Assembly: GCA_000310025.1 (NCBI GenBank)
Contig: FN649729.1
Span: 1,676,283 to 1,740,282 of the forward strand
Direction of reading: 5' to 3'
DNA length: 64,000 bases
Origin: Ectocarpus siliculosus
Lineage: Eukaryota; Sar; Phaeophyceae; Ectocarpales; Ectocarpaceae
Part shown: positions 22,739-35,500 of the stretch, piece by piece
How positions within the stretch are numbered: the stretch's first letter is position 1
How the letters are laid out: every line of letters begins with the position of its first letter
Notes under the pieces: generated by a model
Databases searched by the model: none
The model's input: the letters and a program-made list of their open reading frames with translations, nothing else
Told to the model about the DNA's origin: nothing
Program-made: the position numbers and the translations under genes

Positions 22739-25700
22739 CTATCGCGTGCTACCCCCTTTCCTGCCACCCCCACTACCATCGTCCGCGTCCGAGCCCTCGT
22801 CCTCGTCGGCATCGGAAACCTTGGCGGGGGCTCTGCCCAGAGCACGCGCCATCCTCGGCGTGATGGCGATCGCGCCAAGCAGCCGCACCGGCTCGAGCAC
22901 CTTACACGTGGCCCAAGCGAGGACAAAGCTTCGGGCGCGGTGGTCCTCGACCATGGCCCCGAAAAGCCTGTCCGAATAGCCCTGGGCCCACTCCGGCGCG
23001 CTCTTCATCCATTCTTGCATCTGACAGCGAAAACCACGAACACAGGTCCCAAAACAGACAGGGGGGCGTCGTCTGGGGTATATCGTCGGCCATCGATTGA
23101 CCCAGCGCTTCGGTTCTTGAAACGAGGGTTTGGTTATTCCCGTCGCCAGAGCTGCAGTCCGAATCCTGCCTTGCGTACGGCACGACTACGCTGTACGCTA
23201 TGTACCGCCCTTGTGGAGAGGTAGGGGACACCACTCCGAACAACCGAACGGGCGTTCTGTTGCAGATGCCAACGCCGTTCTGATCATCACCCATTCCCAA
23301 TACGACGAACGCCGTACACATACTCAAAGGATACGGCATCCAACACTGCAGGCGTTTTGTGACCCTCCTATTCCGAAATATTTCGGCAACCCTGCATCCA
23401 TCCAACCAGGCGACGGCGGGGACGGCAATAAATCTCACGTGCTCGATCACCGCCGTACCCCCCGAGGGCAGACTGGTCAAGACCCCGTAGTCGTAGATCC
23501 CGTAGAAGACAGCGATGCTCCCGAAATAGATGCCAAAGTACGTCCCGATACCCACCGCCCCGTACTTTCGCCAGAGATCCTGCCATTCAATAGTTTGCCG
23601 TCGTGCGAGTTGGAACACGTATAATGAATGTCAGACGTAGAGGGCACCCCGCCTGTGGCTGTGGCCACCGCTGCTGCTCTCTCCCGCCCGGGGGCGCGCG
23701 TGCTTGCCTGTCTTTGAAACAAAGGCAGCCATCGCTTCGGGCTTTCGACACGAGTGAAGGAGAAAACACACCGGAATCAACCAAAGATGGCACAGCACAA
23801 GGACGGCAAAAACCAACCTGCAGGCGATTCGAGCTCTCCTTGGCCTGGTCGGAAAGCTGCGCTCCTAGCGTCCCGTCCAGGCGAGCGTTTCTCAAGTCTC
23901 GACGGGCATCTCTCAGGGTCTGCCAAGAGGCGGCATGGTCAAAACCCATTTCATGGGCCGAAGTGGGGGTGAATTGGTGAGCAAGGGAGCAAGGGACAAC
24001 AACGCACGTGTCGCAGTTGCGCGAGAACGCATGAAAGTCATACGGGGGAGATCTTCGGCTTGCCTCCTTGTCTCGGACATCCGAGAACAAAGATCAACAT
24101 TTCGACGTTTCACGGAGGTATGCATATGCAGCAAAGAAGAAGAGGTAAAAATAACACGCATTCTTGAGAGCGCGACCACCGACAGGAGGGTGTGCGGAAA
24201 AAGAACGGACAGCGGTAGAGAGCGTAGACGGAAGGGCCGCAGGGCGCGCGTGTAGCAGCCACTGGGTCCGAAGCTGCCTTTGGAGTTTCTGTTTGAGCAG
24301 TAACCAGAAACGGGTATACCCGGGTACTTTATCACCAATTTAGGGTACGCTTAGAAATCAACGCGCCTGCACCCCCAGGTAGCCGGCGGCATCTCCAGAC
24401 CCTCTGGTGTTACCCATGCTGGTTACTGGTGTACCCGGAAACGGTCGATTTCGTACCCAGAAATGGTCAAATAACCCCGGCGCCGAAGACTCTAAAACCC
24501 GCAGAAAAAACCGTGTACCGCACATACCCGCACGACACACCAGTCAGTCTAATTTCACATATTTATCGACTTGTGGGCCCGGGCTCCTCTCCTAGAGGGG
24601 GTCGAACTCGCTCGATCCGCGAGTTAGCTCGCTGTGGTGCTCGTACATTAGGTAATGACAGAGAGACAAAACGGGCACGACCTGCCTCATGCTTCCGAGG
24701 CACAGCAGCACAGGAGCACAGCAGCACAGCAGCACAGCAGCACAGCAGCAGCAGCAGAGCACGGCGGATGGTTTCGTCGCGATCTACGGCGGAGGCTGTC
24801 GGAGATTGGTATCCTTCGAGGCCATGTGCCCGTCAACGAGCGTTGGTGGTTTGTGTGGCTACTGTGGGGTATGTGCGGTACTGGTGTGTCGTGCGGGTAT
24901 GTGCGGTTTACAGTTTTTTCTGCGGGTATTAGAGTCGTCGGGCGTCGGGCGCCAGGATTATATGACCATTTCTGGGTACAAAATCTACCTCTTCCGGGTA
25001 CACTAGTAACCAATATCGGTAACACCAGAGGGTCCTAATTCCAGCGGAAGTTGCACCCGATGGAGTTTTTTTCAGAAATGGGTACAAAGGTTTTTCGGCC
25101 AATCAGCTGACAGCCTGGGCGTGCAAGCGTGTTGATTTATAAGTGTACCCTAAAATGGTGATAAAGTACCCGAGTATACCCGTTTCTGGTTACTGGTCTT
25201 TCTGTTTCCACCAGAAAGAAAATAACATCGCTGTTGTACATACAAGACAAATCATCTCCGGCACCTTTGCTTCTGCCGGCGTAAGTGAGCACCGTTCCCA
25301 TACAACAGTAGTCATGAATATCCCTCTGGTCAGGCTTCTCTTCTTCAATGCCTTGTGGCTCGATGAAGCCGCATCATGTAAGATCGATGCACTACTGCTA
25401 CTGTAGTTAGAATTTTCCCGTACTTGGCAGGGGGCTGATGGGTTCCATACCTCTTTCATGGTGTTCATGTCGTCTCTCTTGTCCCTCATCCAGTCCTTGG
25501 CGTCCTCGCTGGCGTCGGCCCTGGCGTGCCTTATCCTGTCGCGCATCTCGACGAAGGGGCCTTCCCGATCCCGAAGATCAGGATTTCCACCCTTGACGGT
25601 TCGCTCATTGTCGCCTATCGACCCTGCTGGTTTTTCAGCGGCTTCGGCTTGAGGGTTATTTAGCTTCGCCGCAGGAGGGTCCATGTTGCTGCTTGCACCA

Positions 25701-26341
25701 CGACCACCGGAACCCGCTGGTGGTCGAATCTCACTGGGGGACGGCGGAGTCTTGCTGCCATGACCGTTACCGCCACCCGGTTGTGACGGGGAGGCGGCCT
25801 CCCCTCCCGGCTTCTTGCCAGCAGCGCCACCGGTAGCAGGTGCGAACACGCGCGATAAAGTCCGCAAGCCTGCCGCCTGCACGAACACTACACCGTGCCC
25901 TCCCGATGGTAATTGATTCACCGCGCTTGACGAAGGCATCCCTCCCGCCCTTGATGCATCGCCCTGGCGCAGCAGTACAGCACCGACCGTAGGGCGCAGC
26001 CAGTCTGCAGTAGCAACAGCTCTACCGCTGTTGCAATGCAGGTTGCGCCGAATGCAAGTGGCGCTATTCCCACCAACACTACCGCTAGACCTGAGTACAC
26101 ACGGCGGCCCTTTCACCGGTTGCATCGTGGCCACAGGGGCGGTTCCTCGTGCTGCCGATGTTGAGTACGTGTTCCTGCATGACGGGCTCCTACGACTCGG
26201 CTTCGGGGAGGCCTTGTTGATCGGCCCGGGAATCGACGCTATCGTTCTCGATGCAGGGAGAAGCAGAGAGCCATCGCCAAGCCCAGTCCGTCGCAACACA
26301 ACAGTTTGCACTGGTCCTAGCCTTCGCGCAACCATAGCCAT
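22739..26341 (-). CDS. FAM210/DUF1279-family protein, probably mitochondrial (four exons)
   Basis: Exons (minus strand): 26341-25451, 23919-23818, 23579-23439, 23020-22739; all junctions are phase 0, predicting 471 residues. The DUF1279 domain spans the last three exons: DLWRKYGAVGIGTYFGIYFG begins it, a hydrophobic helix follows, and the second half carries FVLAWATCKVLEPVRL and ITPRMARALGRAP, the conserved C-terminal signature of FAM210A/B. In animals these are mitochondrial inner-membrane proteins affecting mitochondrial translation and mass. The N-terminus (MAMVARRLGPVQTVVLRRTG) is basic and amphipathic like a mitochondrial presequence. A long low-complexity Gly/Pro/Ser linker follows, then a charged helical stretch continuing across exons 1-2. 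This makes the protein longer than animal FAM210A (~270). ATG 26341 was chosen over in-frame 26560, which would overlap the divergent neighbour. Intron 1 holds a fold-back transposon. Confidence 0.8.
24286..24294. repeat. 9-bp target-site duplication, left
   Basis: TTTCTGTTT directly abuts the fold-back element and is repeated exactly at 25199-25207. Confidence 0.8.
24295..25198. mobile_element. Fold-back MITE, Mutator-like (long TIRs, 9-bp TSD)
   Basis: 904 bp with long terminal inverted repeats. The left arm (24295 to about 24545) pairs with the right arm (about 24876-25198), and the right arm has extra sequence in its middle. The ends read GAGCAGTAACC and, reverse-complemented, GACCAGTAACC. 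A perfect 9-bp duplication TTTCTGTTT flanks the element. Long TIRs with 9-bp duplications are typical of Mutator-like (MULE) elements. The unique centre contains a (CAG/CAC)-rich microsatellite at about 24700-24765. No transposase is encoded, so it is non-autonomous. It sits in intron 1 of the FAM210-like gene. The open frames across it are by-products of the repeat. Confidence 0.85.
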
Positions 26342-26549
26342 AGTCTGGAGCCCTCTTCCTCTGCCGCCCACGCTGAACTCGACGCCGCAACAGATACAGA
26401 GACAGAGGGGGTACAATCCACCCTGCGAGGCTTTATGTCGACAGGGACGAAAGACAATAAATGCGGCGGGATTATCGCTCGACGCAGTACAGCCGCAAGG
26501 GCGCAAGGGCCGGCGGCACCCACGCACAGCAGCACAGCGCGAGAGCCGC
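26342..26549. promoter_or_regulatory. Probable bidirectional promoter (FAM210-like / UTP7)
   Basis: Only 208 bp separate the chosen start codons of the two divergent genes, so both 5' UTRs and core promoters must overlap here or extend into the neighbouring coding sequence. No TATA-like element is evident. The region is GC-rich with a CA(GC)ACAGCAGCACAGCGCG stretch near 26524-26541. Confidence 0.5.
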
Positions 26550-29500
26550 ATGTCGTCCATCGGCGTGAAGAGAAAGCTTCCGCCTCCACCGGGAAGCCCT
26601 GGGTACTTGGCTTCTTCTAACGGAGGAGGGCGAAAGGACGGGAGCAGAGGTGCCGGGCAACAAGGCAGGGGAGGAGGACTTGGTGGAGGTCGTGGCCGAG
26701 GGGGCAGAGGGAGAGGGAGAGGCCATGGTAGAGGTCATGGTGGTGGTGGCAGAGGACGGGGACGAGGTGGTGGTGGTGGGGCAGGGGCAGCCCGCGTGCG
26801 AGGCGAGCAGGCCATGGATCGACAGCTGGAGAAGTATGCCCGTGGACCAGGAAACTCCACCGAGGTATATACAGAGTATGCTTGAGTCGTGAGCAACGCG
26901 AAGGCTACAGCAGCACCCGGAAACCACTGCCAATACTAACGGCAGTTGTTGTCCAGGTCAAAGAGCAGCTCAACGGATGGATACTCCAGTAGTCTGGACT
27001 CCTGGCAGGATTGAACGACAGCCGTTGTGAAGCTTTTACCTTACGGTGACAAAAAACTGCTGAGCTATCTTTTTTTTTCTTTTGTGAACATGTCCAGTGT
27101 TGAGCCTCGCAACCCCCACGCTGCTTTTGGTCCAACGTGTCTTCAGAGGCATTTGCGCCCGGGGCGAGGCGTGTTTGGGATGGTTGGGAGCACAACATCG
27201 CCAAGCGACCATTCGAAATTCGAAGGATTGCAGGCAGCGGTACCGTCCATGACATAGGAGTATGGATGCAGCGCTTTACGTCCCAGGCGAATGAATCCAG
27301 GTTGTTCTCAGTCGGGCTTCACTGCGCACCCGTTGAAGGTTGAGGTTTTTGCATCGCAAAGCCACCACGCGTGTATGTTTGTAGATGCCGCGGCTGCTAT
27401 GAAGGTTTGAAATGGGTGCCGAAGAGAGACAGACAAGTTACTACCACTCTTCCTCTCTCTCTCTCTCTCTCTCTCTCTCGCTCTCTCTCTCTGCCCCCCC
27501 CCCTCCCTCCCTCTCTCCCTCCCCGTCTCGCTCTCACTCTCTCTCTCGCCCGTCCCTCCTCTTCCCCCACCCACTTTGACTCCACCGTACGCGTTAAACA
27601 ATCATACCATGCATCACCCGCCTCCCACACTGACTGAATGCACCACCGCTGCTGCCTCGGACTACTCCAATCTCGGCGTCATTTGCACGTGAAGAAATTG
27701 ACCGACCAAAAGCTGCGAAGCGGCCTGGAGCGGACGGAGAAGAAGTTCGAGGACGCCGCCCACAACACGGCGGTCGCGGAGCTCCTATTGCCCGAAGATG
27801 CGGGGTTCCTAGAAGCGGAGGGCATGGAAGAGACCTTCAAGTTCGGCCAAGATCAGCTAAAGGTACGGTTGAGTTCAGCGACGAGGACATCGACAACTGC
27901 AACTGCGATAACGGACTTTGTGGTCGGCCTGCCATTGAATGGCTCGGCTTGCCGGGAATGTAGATACTCCGACCGTGTTGATTGCTCGTATGTTGCATGA
28001 AGGGAGTGCACGTGTCTATCGCATATTTCCCTCCATCACATGCCGCGGTTTGAACCCCCCCCCCTTCTGGCCCCCCCCCCGGTGTTTACCATCGGGGTTG
28101 GGTTTTCGTCGCTTGGCAACGACGTTGTAAAACAAGCCCCCCGCTCGGTGTTTGCCATCGGGATTGGGTTTTCGTCGCTTGGCAACGACGTTGTAAAACA
28201 AGCCAATTCACTTCGTGAACTCGGCAACCAGGTTACCGTTTTTTTTTTTTCTACGTCGTTTTTTTTTTTGGCGGTAACCATAATGGTGGTCGAGTAGATC
28301 ATGTTGTGCGGGGTGGAGAACCCTCACTCCGCGCAACGGGGGATGATCGCACCACGTTGTGTTAATATTGGTCAAGCACCCTCGAGGCAGTTACACAGTG
28401 CTTACAACTGTCTCTGGAAGTGAAAGCACCAGAAAATAAATTAGGTCATACGTAGCTGTCATCCGTACGCAAGGAAGTAAGCACAAGATGCCGAACACCC
28501 TTAGCAGGATGCAGCGCACCCTTCATGCGACTCGCCGAATACCTCACGTCGCTTCGCGCTTGGTGATGTGAGAGCCTGGTCCGGTGAGAACCCGGCATGC
28601 TCCGTCCCGGCTTTGTAGGGATGCGAGGTCAATGGTCTAACGACTACGGCATGCACGACTATGAGTACACACCCCCCCCCTTCTGGCCGACTGGTGTAGA
28701 GCGGTTGTGAACATTCCACGGTAGAATCGCCGCCGCCGGCCGCTCTTTCTTTTGAAAGTTGCCCCTAGAGAGTACGAGTACATGTCAGCACCCCGCCTGC
28801 CGCACATGTGACCGTTGCATCATGCAGGAAGCGGTGGACGTGAATACGGCTCGGGAGATGTTCGACCTCTCCCTGCCGGACCTCGGGCCGTACGCGATCG
28901 ACTACACCAAGAACGGACGCTTCTTGCTCTTGGGCGGCCGAAAGGGGCACCTCGCCCTCATGGACACGCTCAGGATGGACATTCAGATGGAGGTGTGAGG
29001 GTAGTAACAGGCCAAATGCTTGATGGTGCGCCGTGCTGCCGAGGCGTCGCCGTCTCCCGCCACCTGGAGTGGATTGCGGCCCTGTTGCGTTTTTGTGGGT
29101 GGGGGGCGGAAGAGGCATGTACGTAGGAGATCTCCCGCGTGGAGAGGACGCGTGCCGGTTTGGCTGTTTCCACGGGTTGTCTTCGGGAAATCTCCTCCGT
29201 GTGTGCTCACTCCCTGTTTCGTTTGTGGACACCCCGCAGTGAAAGAATTCGCAGTCAAGTCTACGAGGTGTATTTTTTTTTTCGTTTGGAGCAAGGCCGA
29301 AGAGCGTGGGCTGTTGCCAATTTCCTGGCAATCTTGACTTGTGTGTGTTGTAATCGTTTGGATTATGTTTTCGGGTTTCAGGCAGGTTTGAACCGAAAGC
29401 GCTCGCTAACCGTACTGCTTTCATGTAGTCTACTCTCTGTTTGGCTGAGCCTCCGAGTCGGACAAGCTACGCACGGAGAAGAGAGCTGTGCTTAGCTTTG

Positions 29501-32500
29501 TTTCTCAACTAAGAAAAACATATATCTTGTCTGCTGTTCTTCTGGGCTATTTAGTTTTCTGCTGGCTGTTGTTGCACAGGACTGCCTCATTAGCTTTGCT
29601 CGTGGTACATCACGTGGACTTGCCTGTGACCACGATTTCATTGACTCTATAAAGAGTGCGGAAGACAGGACGCTCGATAGACGTCAGCACGTCCTTTCAG
29701 CGCAAAGAGAAAATTATCAATAATGATAGCAACATCATGAACAACAACAACAACAACAACATTAACAACAAGCAGACGTCTTCCTCTCAGACAATCGGCG
29801 GATCCCTTACCTCTTCCCGGCTTGTGCACCTTTGTTTCTATCTTGGCAGGTGCAGCTACGAGAGACCATCCGAGACGTCAAGACCCTGCACAACGAGAAC
29901 CTGGTAGCCGTAGCACAGAAGAAGTACGTCTACATCTACGACAACCAGGGGGCCGAGGTAAGAGACAAGAAGGTCTAAGAGAAAAGCTGACCGCCTGCCT
30001 CGCTTCCACGTTTTTATGCACGGTCACCTCTTCTTTCGTTATCTCTCTCTCCCCCCCCCCCTCCTTGTATCTCTCTCTCTCGTGTTTTTGGACGCGTTTC
30101 TAGCTGTCTCTCGCCTTCCTAGTCTCGCATTCTCGTCTTGGTAAAACATGCCGTACAAGAGTCCTTTCTTGTTTCACCACGCAGCATGTGTGTCCTTGTG
30201 TCGTGCCCCCGGTTACGCGGTAAATAGGATGGGGTTGGTTTTTGTGTGTCGCGTGCCCCCCCCCCCTCCTCCTGCGTAGCCCGTCCCCCAGTCCTCCTCT
30301 CCTCTCGTCCTCACGTAAAACCGCCCGTCCAGGTGCATTGCCTCCGGGAGCACGTGGAGCCGCGAAGGCTGGAGTTCTTGCCCTACCACTTCCTGCTTGG
30401 GAGTGTGGGACGCACAGGGTACGTCAAATACACGGACATCAGCACGGGGCAGCTGGTGGCGGAGATGGGCACCAAGCTCGGGGCGTGCGACAGGTTAGGT
30501 TAGATTGCGTAGCCAAGGTTTAGGGTTAGCTGTTAGATTGTTACCGTCGGGGAGTCTGGAAAATTGCTGTTTGAGGAGGAAGTCAATGGGGTTGTGCTGA
30601 ACACGAGTTAGTTCAGGGTGCGTTGGGCTGAGAATCATCTTGTTTCTTTCTTTTCATATCTTTAAGTCAACGCTCGCACACCCCGAGCATTTTTGCCGTG
30701 TGGTAGAGTCAATCCCGTGGTCAGACACACAGCAGGGTTCCTATCCCTGAGGGTGCCTACCGTACGGTGCTTGGCTTCGATTTTTTCCGCGAGAAGAGTA
30801 CATGCAGCACTCCCTTCCCTCCAAGTGTACACACGAACTAGCGTTCTTCCGCAGCCGGGAACGGAAGCGAGAAATAGAGAGTCGTTTTTGCTTTCGCTTC
30901 GGTCGTGACACCTATGTCGGACGGGATGGCAGTACATGGGATGTGCAGCTGTAATATTCCCCCGGAATTCCTTGGCGTGATCCATCGGACGGTGAGCCTT
31001 TGAAGACTACACTACTACATGTGTACAGTCAACCTCCCAACAACAGCAGTATCTAACAAGAACAAGACGGCACAGAATAGCAACAGAAACAAGCCATAAC
31101 AACAGAATTATCCAACATTTACGTGCTCGTCGCACCTTGGCGTGTGACCCCTTCAGCAAGACCGCCTCGACAAAGATGAGTCTAGTAGCGCTTCGGCTCC
31201 TCTTGGCCGAGGCGCCCTTGCTGATTGGACCAGCCGCCAAAGCGTGAAGCGAGCGCGGGAGTGTTGGTTAACTGTTATTGGTGATGCTGCGATTCTGTGC
31301 GGTCTTGTTCTGTTGCTGGGTGCGGCTGTCTGTCCAGGTCTCCCTCTGGCGCCCGATGAGCTATCCAGTGTCAGACTAGGTCTAGCAAGCGAAATACCAA
31401 TGTGTTTTTTTTAGTATATTTTTGGCGCTTGTACTTGTTTCGATCTGTACGTTGGCTAGGCTTTAGGCTTTTCCGATCGAGGTACAATTTTCTTTTTCCC
31501 GTCTCGGTTTGGAGGAAGGAAGACAGTAGCGTCGAGGTGCGGGACTTTGTGCGCAGCGTTTTTATATCTGTAAGCACCGGAAACGCATCAACCGAAAACA
31601 CTCTTCTGCAACTACATGTGTACCGCCCAGCCCAAGGAAAAGAGCAAAGTCAGATTTTAGCACCCTTTCCCAGTGTCCTTTCTTCTCCAACATTAGCTCC
31701 TCTCGAGGACAAGTTGTTAACGGTCAAACCGCTAAGGCATGCAAAACATGAGTACTCCCCCCCTGCTCCTGACGTTCTGACACTCTCTCTTTTGTTGTAT
31801 GCATAGCCTGCGAGCAAACCCCCACAACGGTGTCCTACACGCCGGGCACCACAACGGCGTCGTCACGATGTGGTCCCCGGCGATGGGAAAGCCCTTGGTG
31901 CGAATGCTGGCGCACCCGGCTCCGATCACGTGCCTCGCTGTCGAAAAGGGCGGACACTACATGGTCACGTCGGCGATGGACAAGCAGGTGTGTGCTTGTG
32001 TTCGATGTGTTCGCGAAATGGGCCGATATTCGTCCTCGCCGTGGCGCGGGCGATTGGGTTAGCGCGCAGGTTCCTGGCGCGTTTCAGCACATTCGTCTAT
32101 GCCGCGTTGATGCCCATCCCCCTCTTTCTTCGCGCTTGATTCCGGCTGACTGCTTGCCCGCCACACCCTCTTTAGTCTTTGTATCTCTCTCTCATCTCTC
32201 TTCGAGAACCTGCCGCCCGTTTTCTTTCGGCCTTGAGTTCTCTCCGTAGCATCTTCCTTTGTCCCTCCTTACCTGATTTTGCTCTTCTCTCCTCCTCTCT
32301 CCGTATCCCTCTACCTGTCCGTCTCTGTGTTTTCTCTCTCTCTCTCTCTCCACCCCTCTGCCTCTCGCCTCTCTGTCCGTGTCCATTTCCTTCCTTCCTT
32401 CCTCCCTTCCTCCGTTCCTTCCTTCCTCCGTTCCTTCCTTCCGACGAGAAGACCAAGGTGTGGGATCTCCGAACGTACAAGGAGGTTCACTCCTACTTGA

Positions 32501-35500
32501 CCAAGACTCCCCCCACGGACATGGACATCTCGGAAAGAGGCCTGCTCTCGCTGGGCTTTGGGTGTCACGTCCAGGTAGCGCTAGCAGACATGACTCTGTA
32601 AATGTGAACGTGCTGAAGGAAACGGCATGGTGTCGGGGGGGTTGTCGCAAATATCGTTCCGTGCGGTCCAGGCTGCTCGTGTTGAATACATCTGCGGGAA
32701 GGCTCGCTGATTTTTTTTTCTCGTGTGACACGTCTGAATTTCTGTTTTCGGTGTTCTGCTCCCGCTGACATAGTATCTGCCTCTTCCCTTCTGCGCCCTT
32801 GTGCCTCGATTTTCGCATTCAGTGGAGCCAACAAACTTAGCATCTAAAGAAATAGCCTATGTTTTACAGTAGTAGTCGAGTTGTTTTTCGCCTGTCAGTT
32901 TTGGGGACGTCATACAGAGCAGAATTACCCCCTTTGTACCTATAGCCGTGGATATGGTACCCCTCTTTCTTGCATGTGATGTACCTCCCCTATTTTAATA
33001 ACCTCATGTGACTGACCCCGCCCCTACCTGCTTCCTGCGCGTTCGCGTCTCCCCCCTTTGTGACGAAAAACGCCGGCGTGAAGGTATGGAAAGATGCGAT
33101 CGCCACCAAGGCAAAGGCCCCGTACATGGAGCACGACCTGCCGTCGAGGTTGATCCACCGGACTCGCTTCCGCCCGCTGCAGGATGTCTTGGGATTGGGA
33201 CACACTGAAGGGTAAGAGAACGGGAAAGAGTGGTCGTGACGCTTGCAGGGGGGTTGGCACGGAGATAAGGAATCGAGAGGGAGCGGGCGAGAACGGGAAA
33301 GGAGAGAACTGTAGCTCCCACCTTTGTCTCATAACTCATGTAGTCATCAAAAATCAGTAACAGCAGCAGCAAACGGTGATCATCAGCAGTAACAACAGCG
33401 ACAACAAACAGTGATCATCAACAACGATAACACTAGCAAAACATAAAAGTTATCACAACAGCAATGACAACAACAAACAACATTCCACCCGCGAAAGGTA
33501 CTCCTCGATGGTCGTGCCCGGGGCGGGGGAGCCAAACTTCGACACATTCGAGGCGAACCCTTTCCAGACCTCCAAGCAGCGCAGGGAGTCGGAGGTCGTG
33601 TCCCTCCTCGAGAAGCTCACCCCGGAGACAATCGGCCTCGACCCTTCCTTCGTCGGCAGGGTCGACGCCGACCCCGTCGCGCTTCAAACTGAGCAGGTGC
33701 GTACAAAGGTATTCAGCGCCGTGTGTGCCTCGGGGGCGGGTTCTCATAGTCGTGCATGCCGTAGTCGTTAGACCATTGACCTCGCACCCCTGCAATGCCG
33801 GGACGGAGCGATATGCCGTTTTTCGCCAGCCCAGGGGGGAGGGGGGGGGGGGGGTNNNNNNNNNNNNNNNNNNNNNNNNNNNNNNNNNNNNNNNNNNNNN
33901 NNNNNNNNNNNNNNNNNNNNNNNNNNNNNNNNNNNNNNNNNNNNNNNNNNNNNNNTCACCTGGCTTGAGTATTTCTGTAGGGCCATACTTGTCAGTTTTG
34001 GCAGGGGAGCGCTGGGTCGCTTCCAGCATGTGGGGTTGACGAGTGGAAAAGGGGCTTGAAAAGGGGGAATCGTTGCTTGCGGGTCGCGGTCCGGGGGAGG
34101 GGGGGTGACGCGTACTCATATCGGGGGGCGGCGGGGGGGGTCGATGTATTACTGAATCCCGAGATGGGTGTGCGAAGTCCCTACATCCCAGCAGCCTTTG
34201 CCCGAATGAAGATACGAAAACTTCACTCGCTTTCGTACAATATGTATCAAGTAAAAAACGGGGGGAGCTGAGGGGGTTGCTCATCACTAACTAACTCAGC
34301 TCTCACCAGCACACCTAGTCGCTAGGTTATCCACACAGAGGCTAGGCATGTCGGTAGTGACCGCCGGAAAACTCAAAATGCCCAGGTCTAGATGTGGAGG
34401 TACTCGATGACTGCTGTGGCGAGCCCGTAGAAGTTTTTTTTGGCTTTATGGTGTTGCTTCATGCGGTTTCATGCAGTTTAATCGAATGTGTTCAGCACCG
34501 GTTTGTAGTGTTCGATGACATGTAGGAGCTCCGTTTTTTTGCGGAGTGCCAGTTCTGTATTGTCGTGTTGTTGGTTTTGTCTCGTTTTCTGTGTTGGCAT
34601 GTGTTTGGTTTAACGGTACTCTCTTGTTTGTGGTTTTTTCTATTTTCTTTCACGCTTGTTCACCTTACACTCCCACCTACCGCGTTTGTCGCTGGTGTCT
34701 GTTTTTTTTTTTTTCGTTTCTCAGCGAGCTATCATGGAGGCCGCCAATACGAGAGGACCGAAGGTGGTCAAGGAGAAGAAGAAGATGAGGGGCAGGAGCA
34801 AGGTGAGCACCCGGCGAACAAGCACGCAGCAACAATTTAGCAACGAGCGTGGCTGTTTTCCGGGCATCGAGCCGTCGCTCCTGTTGCAGCAGCTTGTCAG
34901 CAGGGCGGTCGTTCAAAGTCGTAATCTGCGCACGTCTTAGATGGCCTGCAGTAGGACGCCTGGTTCATGTTGCGGTCGAAAATTGCTGTCATGCTTTTGG
35001 AAGCACAGTTTCCAGGCACTGAAGTGAAGGTGCTGTCAGCTACCCAGATATTTGTAGGAAGCGGCCGAAGAGCCTACGGTGTCCACCGCGCCACCTGGAC
35101 AAGGGTTCTGTTTTTTTCACGTTTCGTTTTCATTGCTGAGAGAACGAGGCTGCACACAAGCGGCGCCAAGGGGGCCGAAGTGTGTTCGTGTCGCCGGCCT
35201 ACCGCATGCAAGCGCCCTGCTTTGCATGTATTTGTGCCTCCAAGACGCCTTGCTTGCGGCGCGTGATGTTTCTGTCGTCGGCACCACGAGGTTCCCGGGT
35301 GCGACAAGGGCCCCTGGTGGGGTGTTTTGCTCACCATTCTTGGGCGTTTCCTTGTTCTCTTCTTCTGTCGATTCCTGGGACATGTGCCCCTGATCACCCA
35401 ATTTCCGAAGACATCAAAGTATCATTTCCAGCACAAGTCGCCTGGTCTGCGAAATTATTTGACGAGCCTTATACGACGTAATCGGTCTGTTGTGTTGCGC

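Noticed and set aside
24358-25038. Open frames in both orientations with similar peptides
   Set aside because: They lie in the inverted arms of the fold-back MITE and mirror each other; not genes.
26031-26549. Upstream extension of the UTP7 first-exon frame
   Set aside because: It would overlap the FAM210-like first exon on the other strand and adds no conserved sequence; ATG 26550 gives the expected protein length.
27308-27637. Arg/Glu- or Ser/Leu-repeat frames
   Set aside because: Products of the (CT)n tract in UTP7 intron 1.
32172-32818. Minus-strand 208-residue frame
   Set aside because: Antisense to a UTP7 exon and its polypyrimidine tract; low-complexity product.
33433-34287. Frames running through the N gap in UTP7 intron 9
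   Set aside because: They depend on unknown bases and overlap exon 9 antisense.
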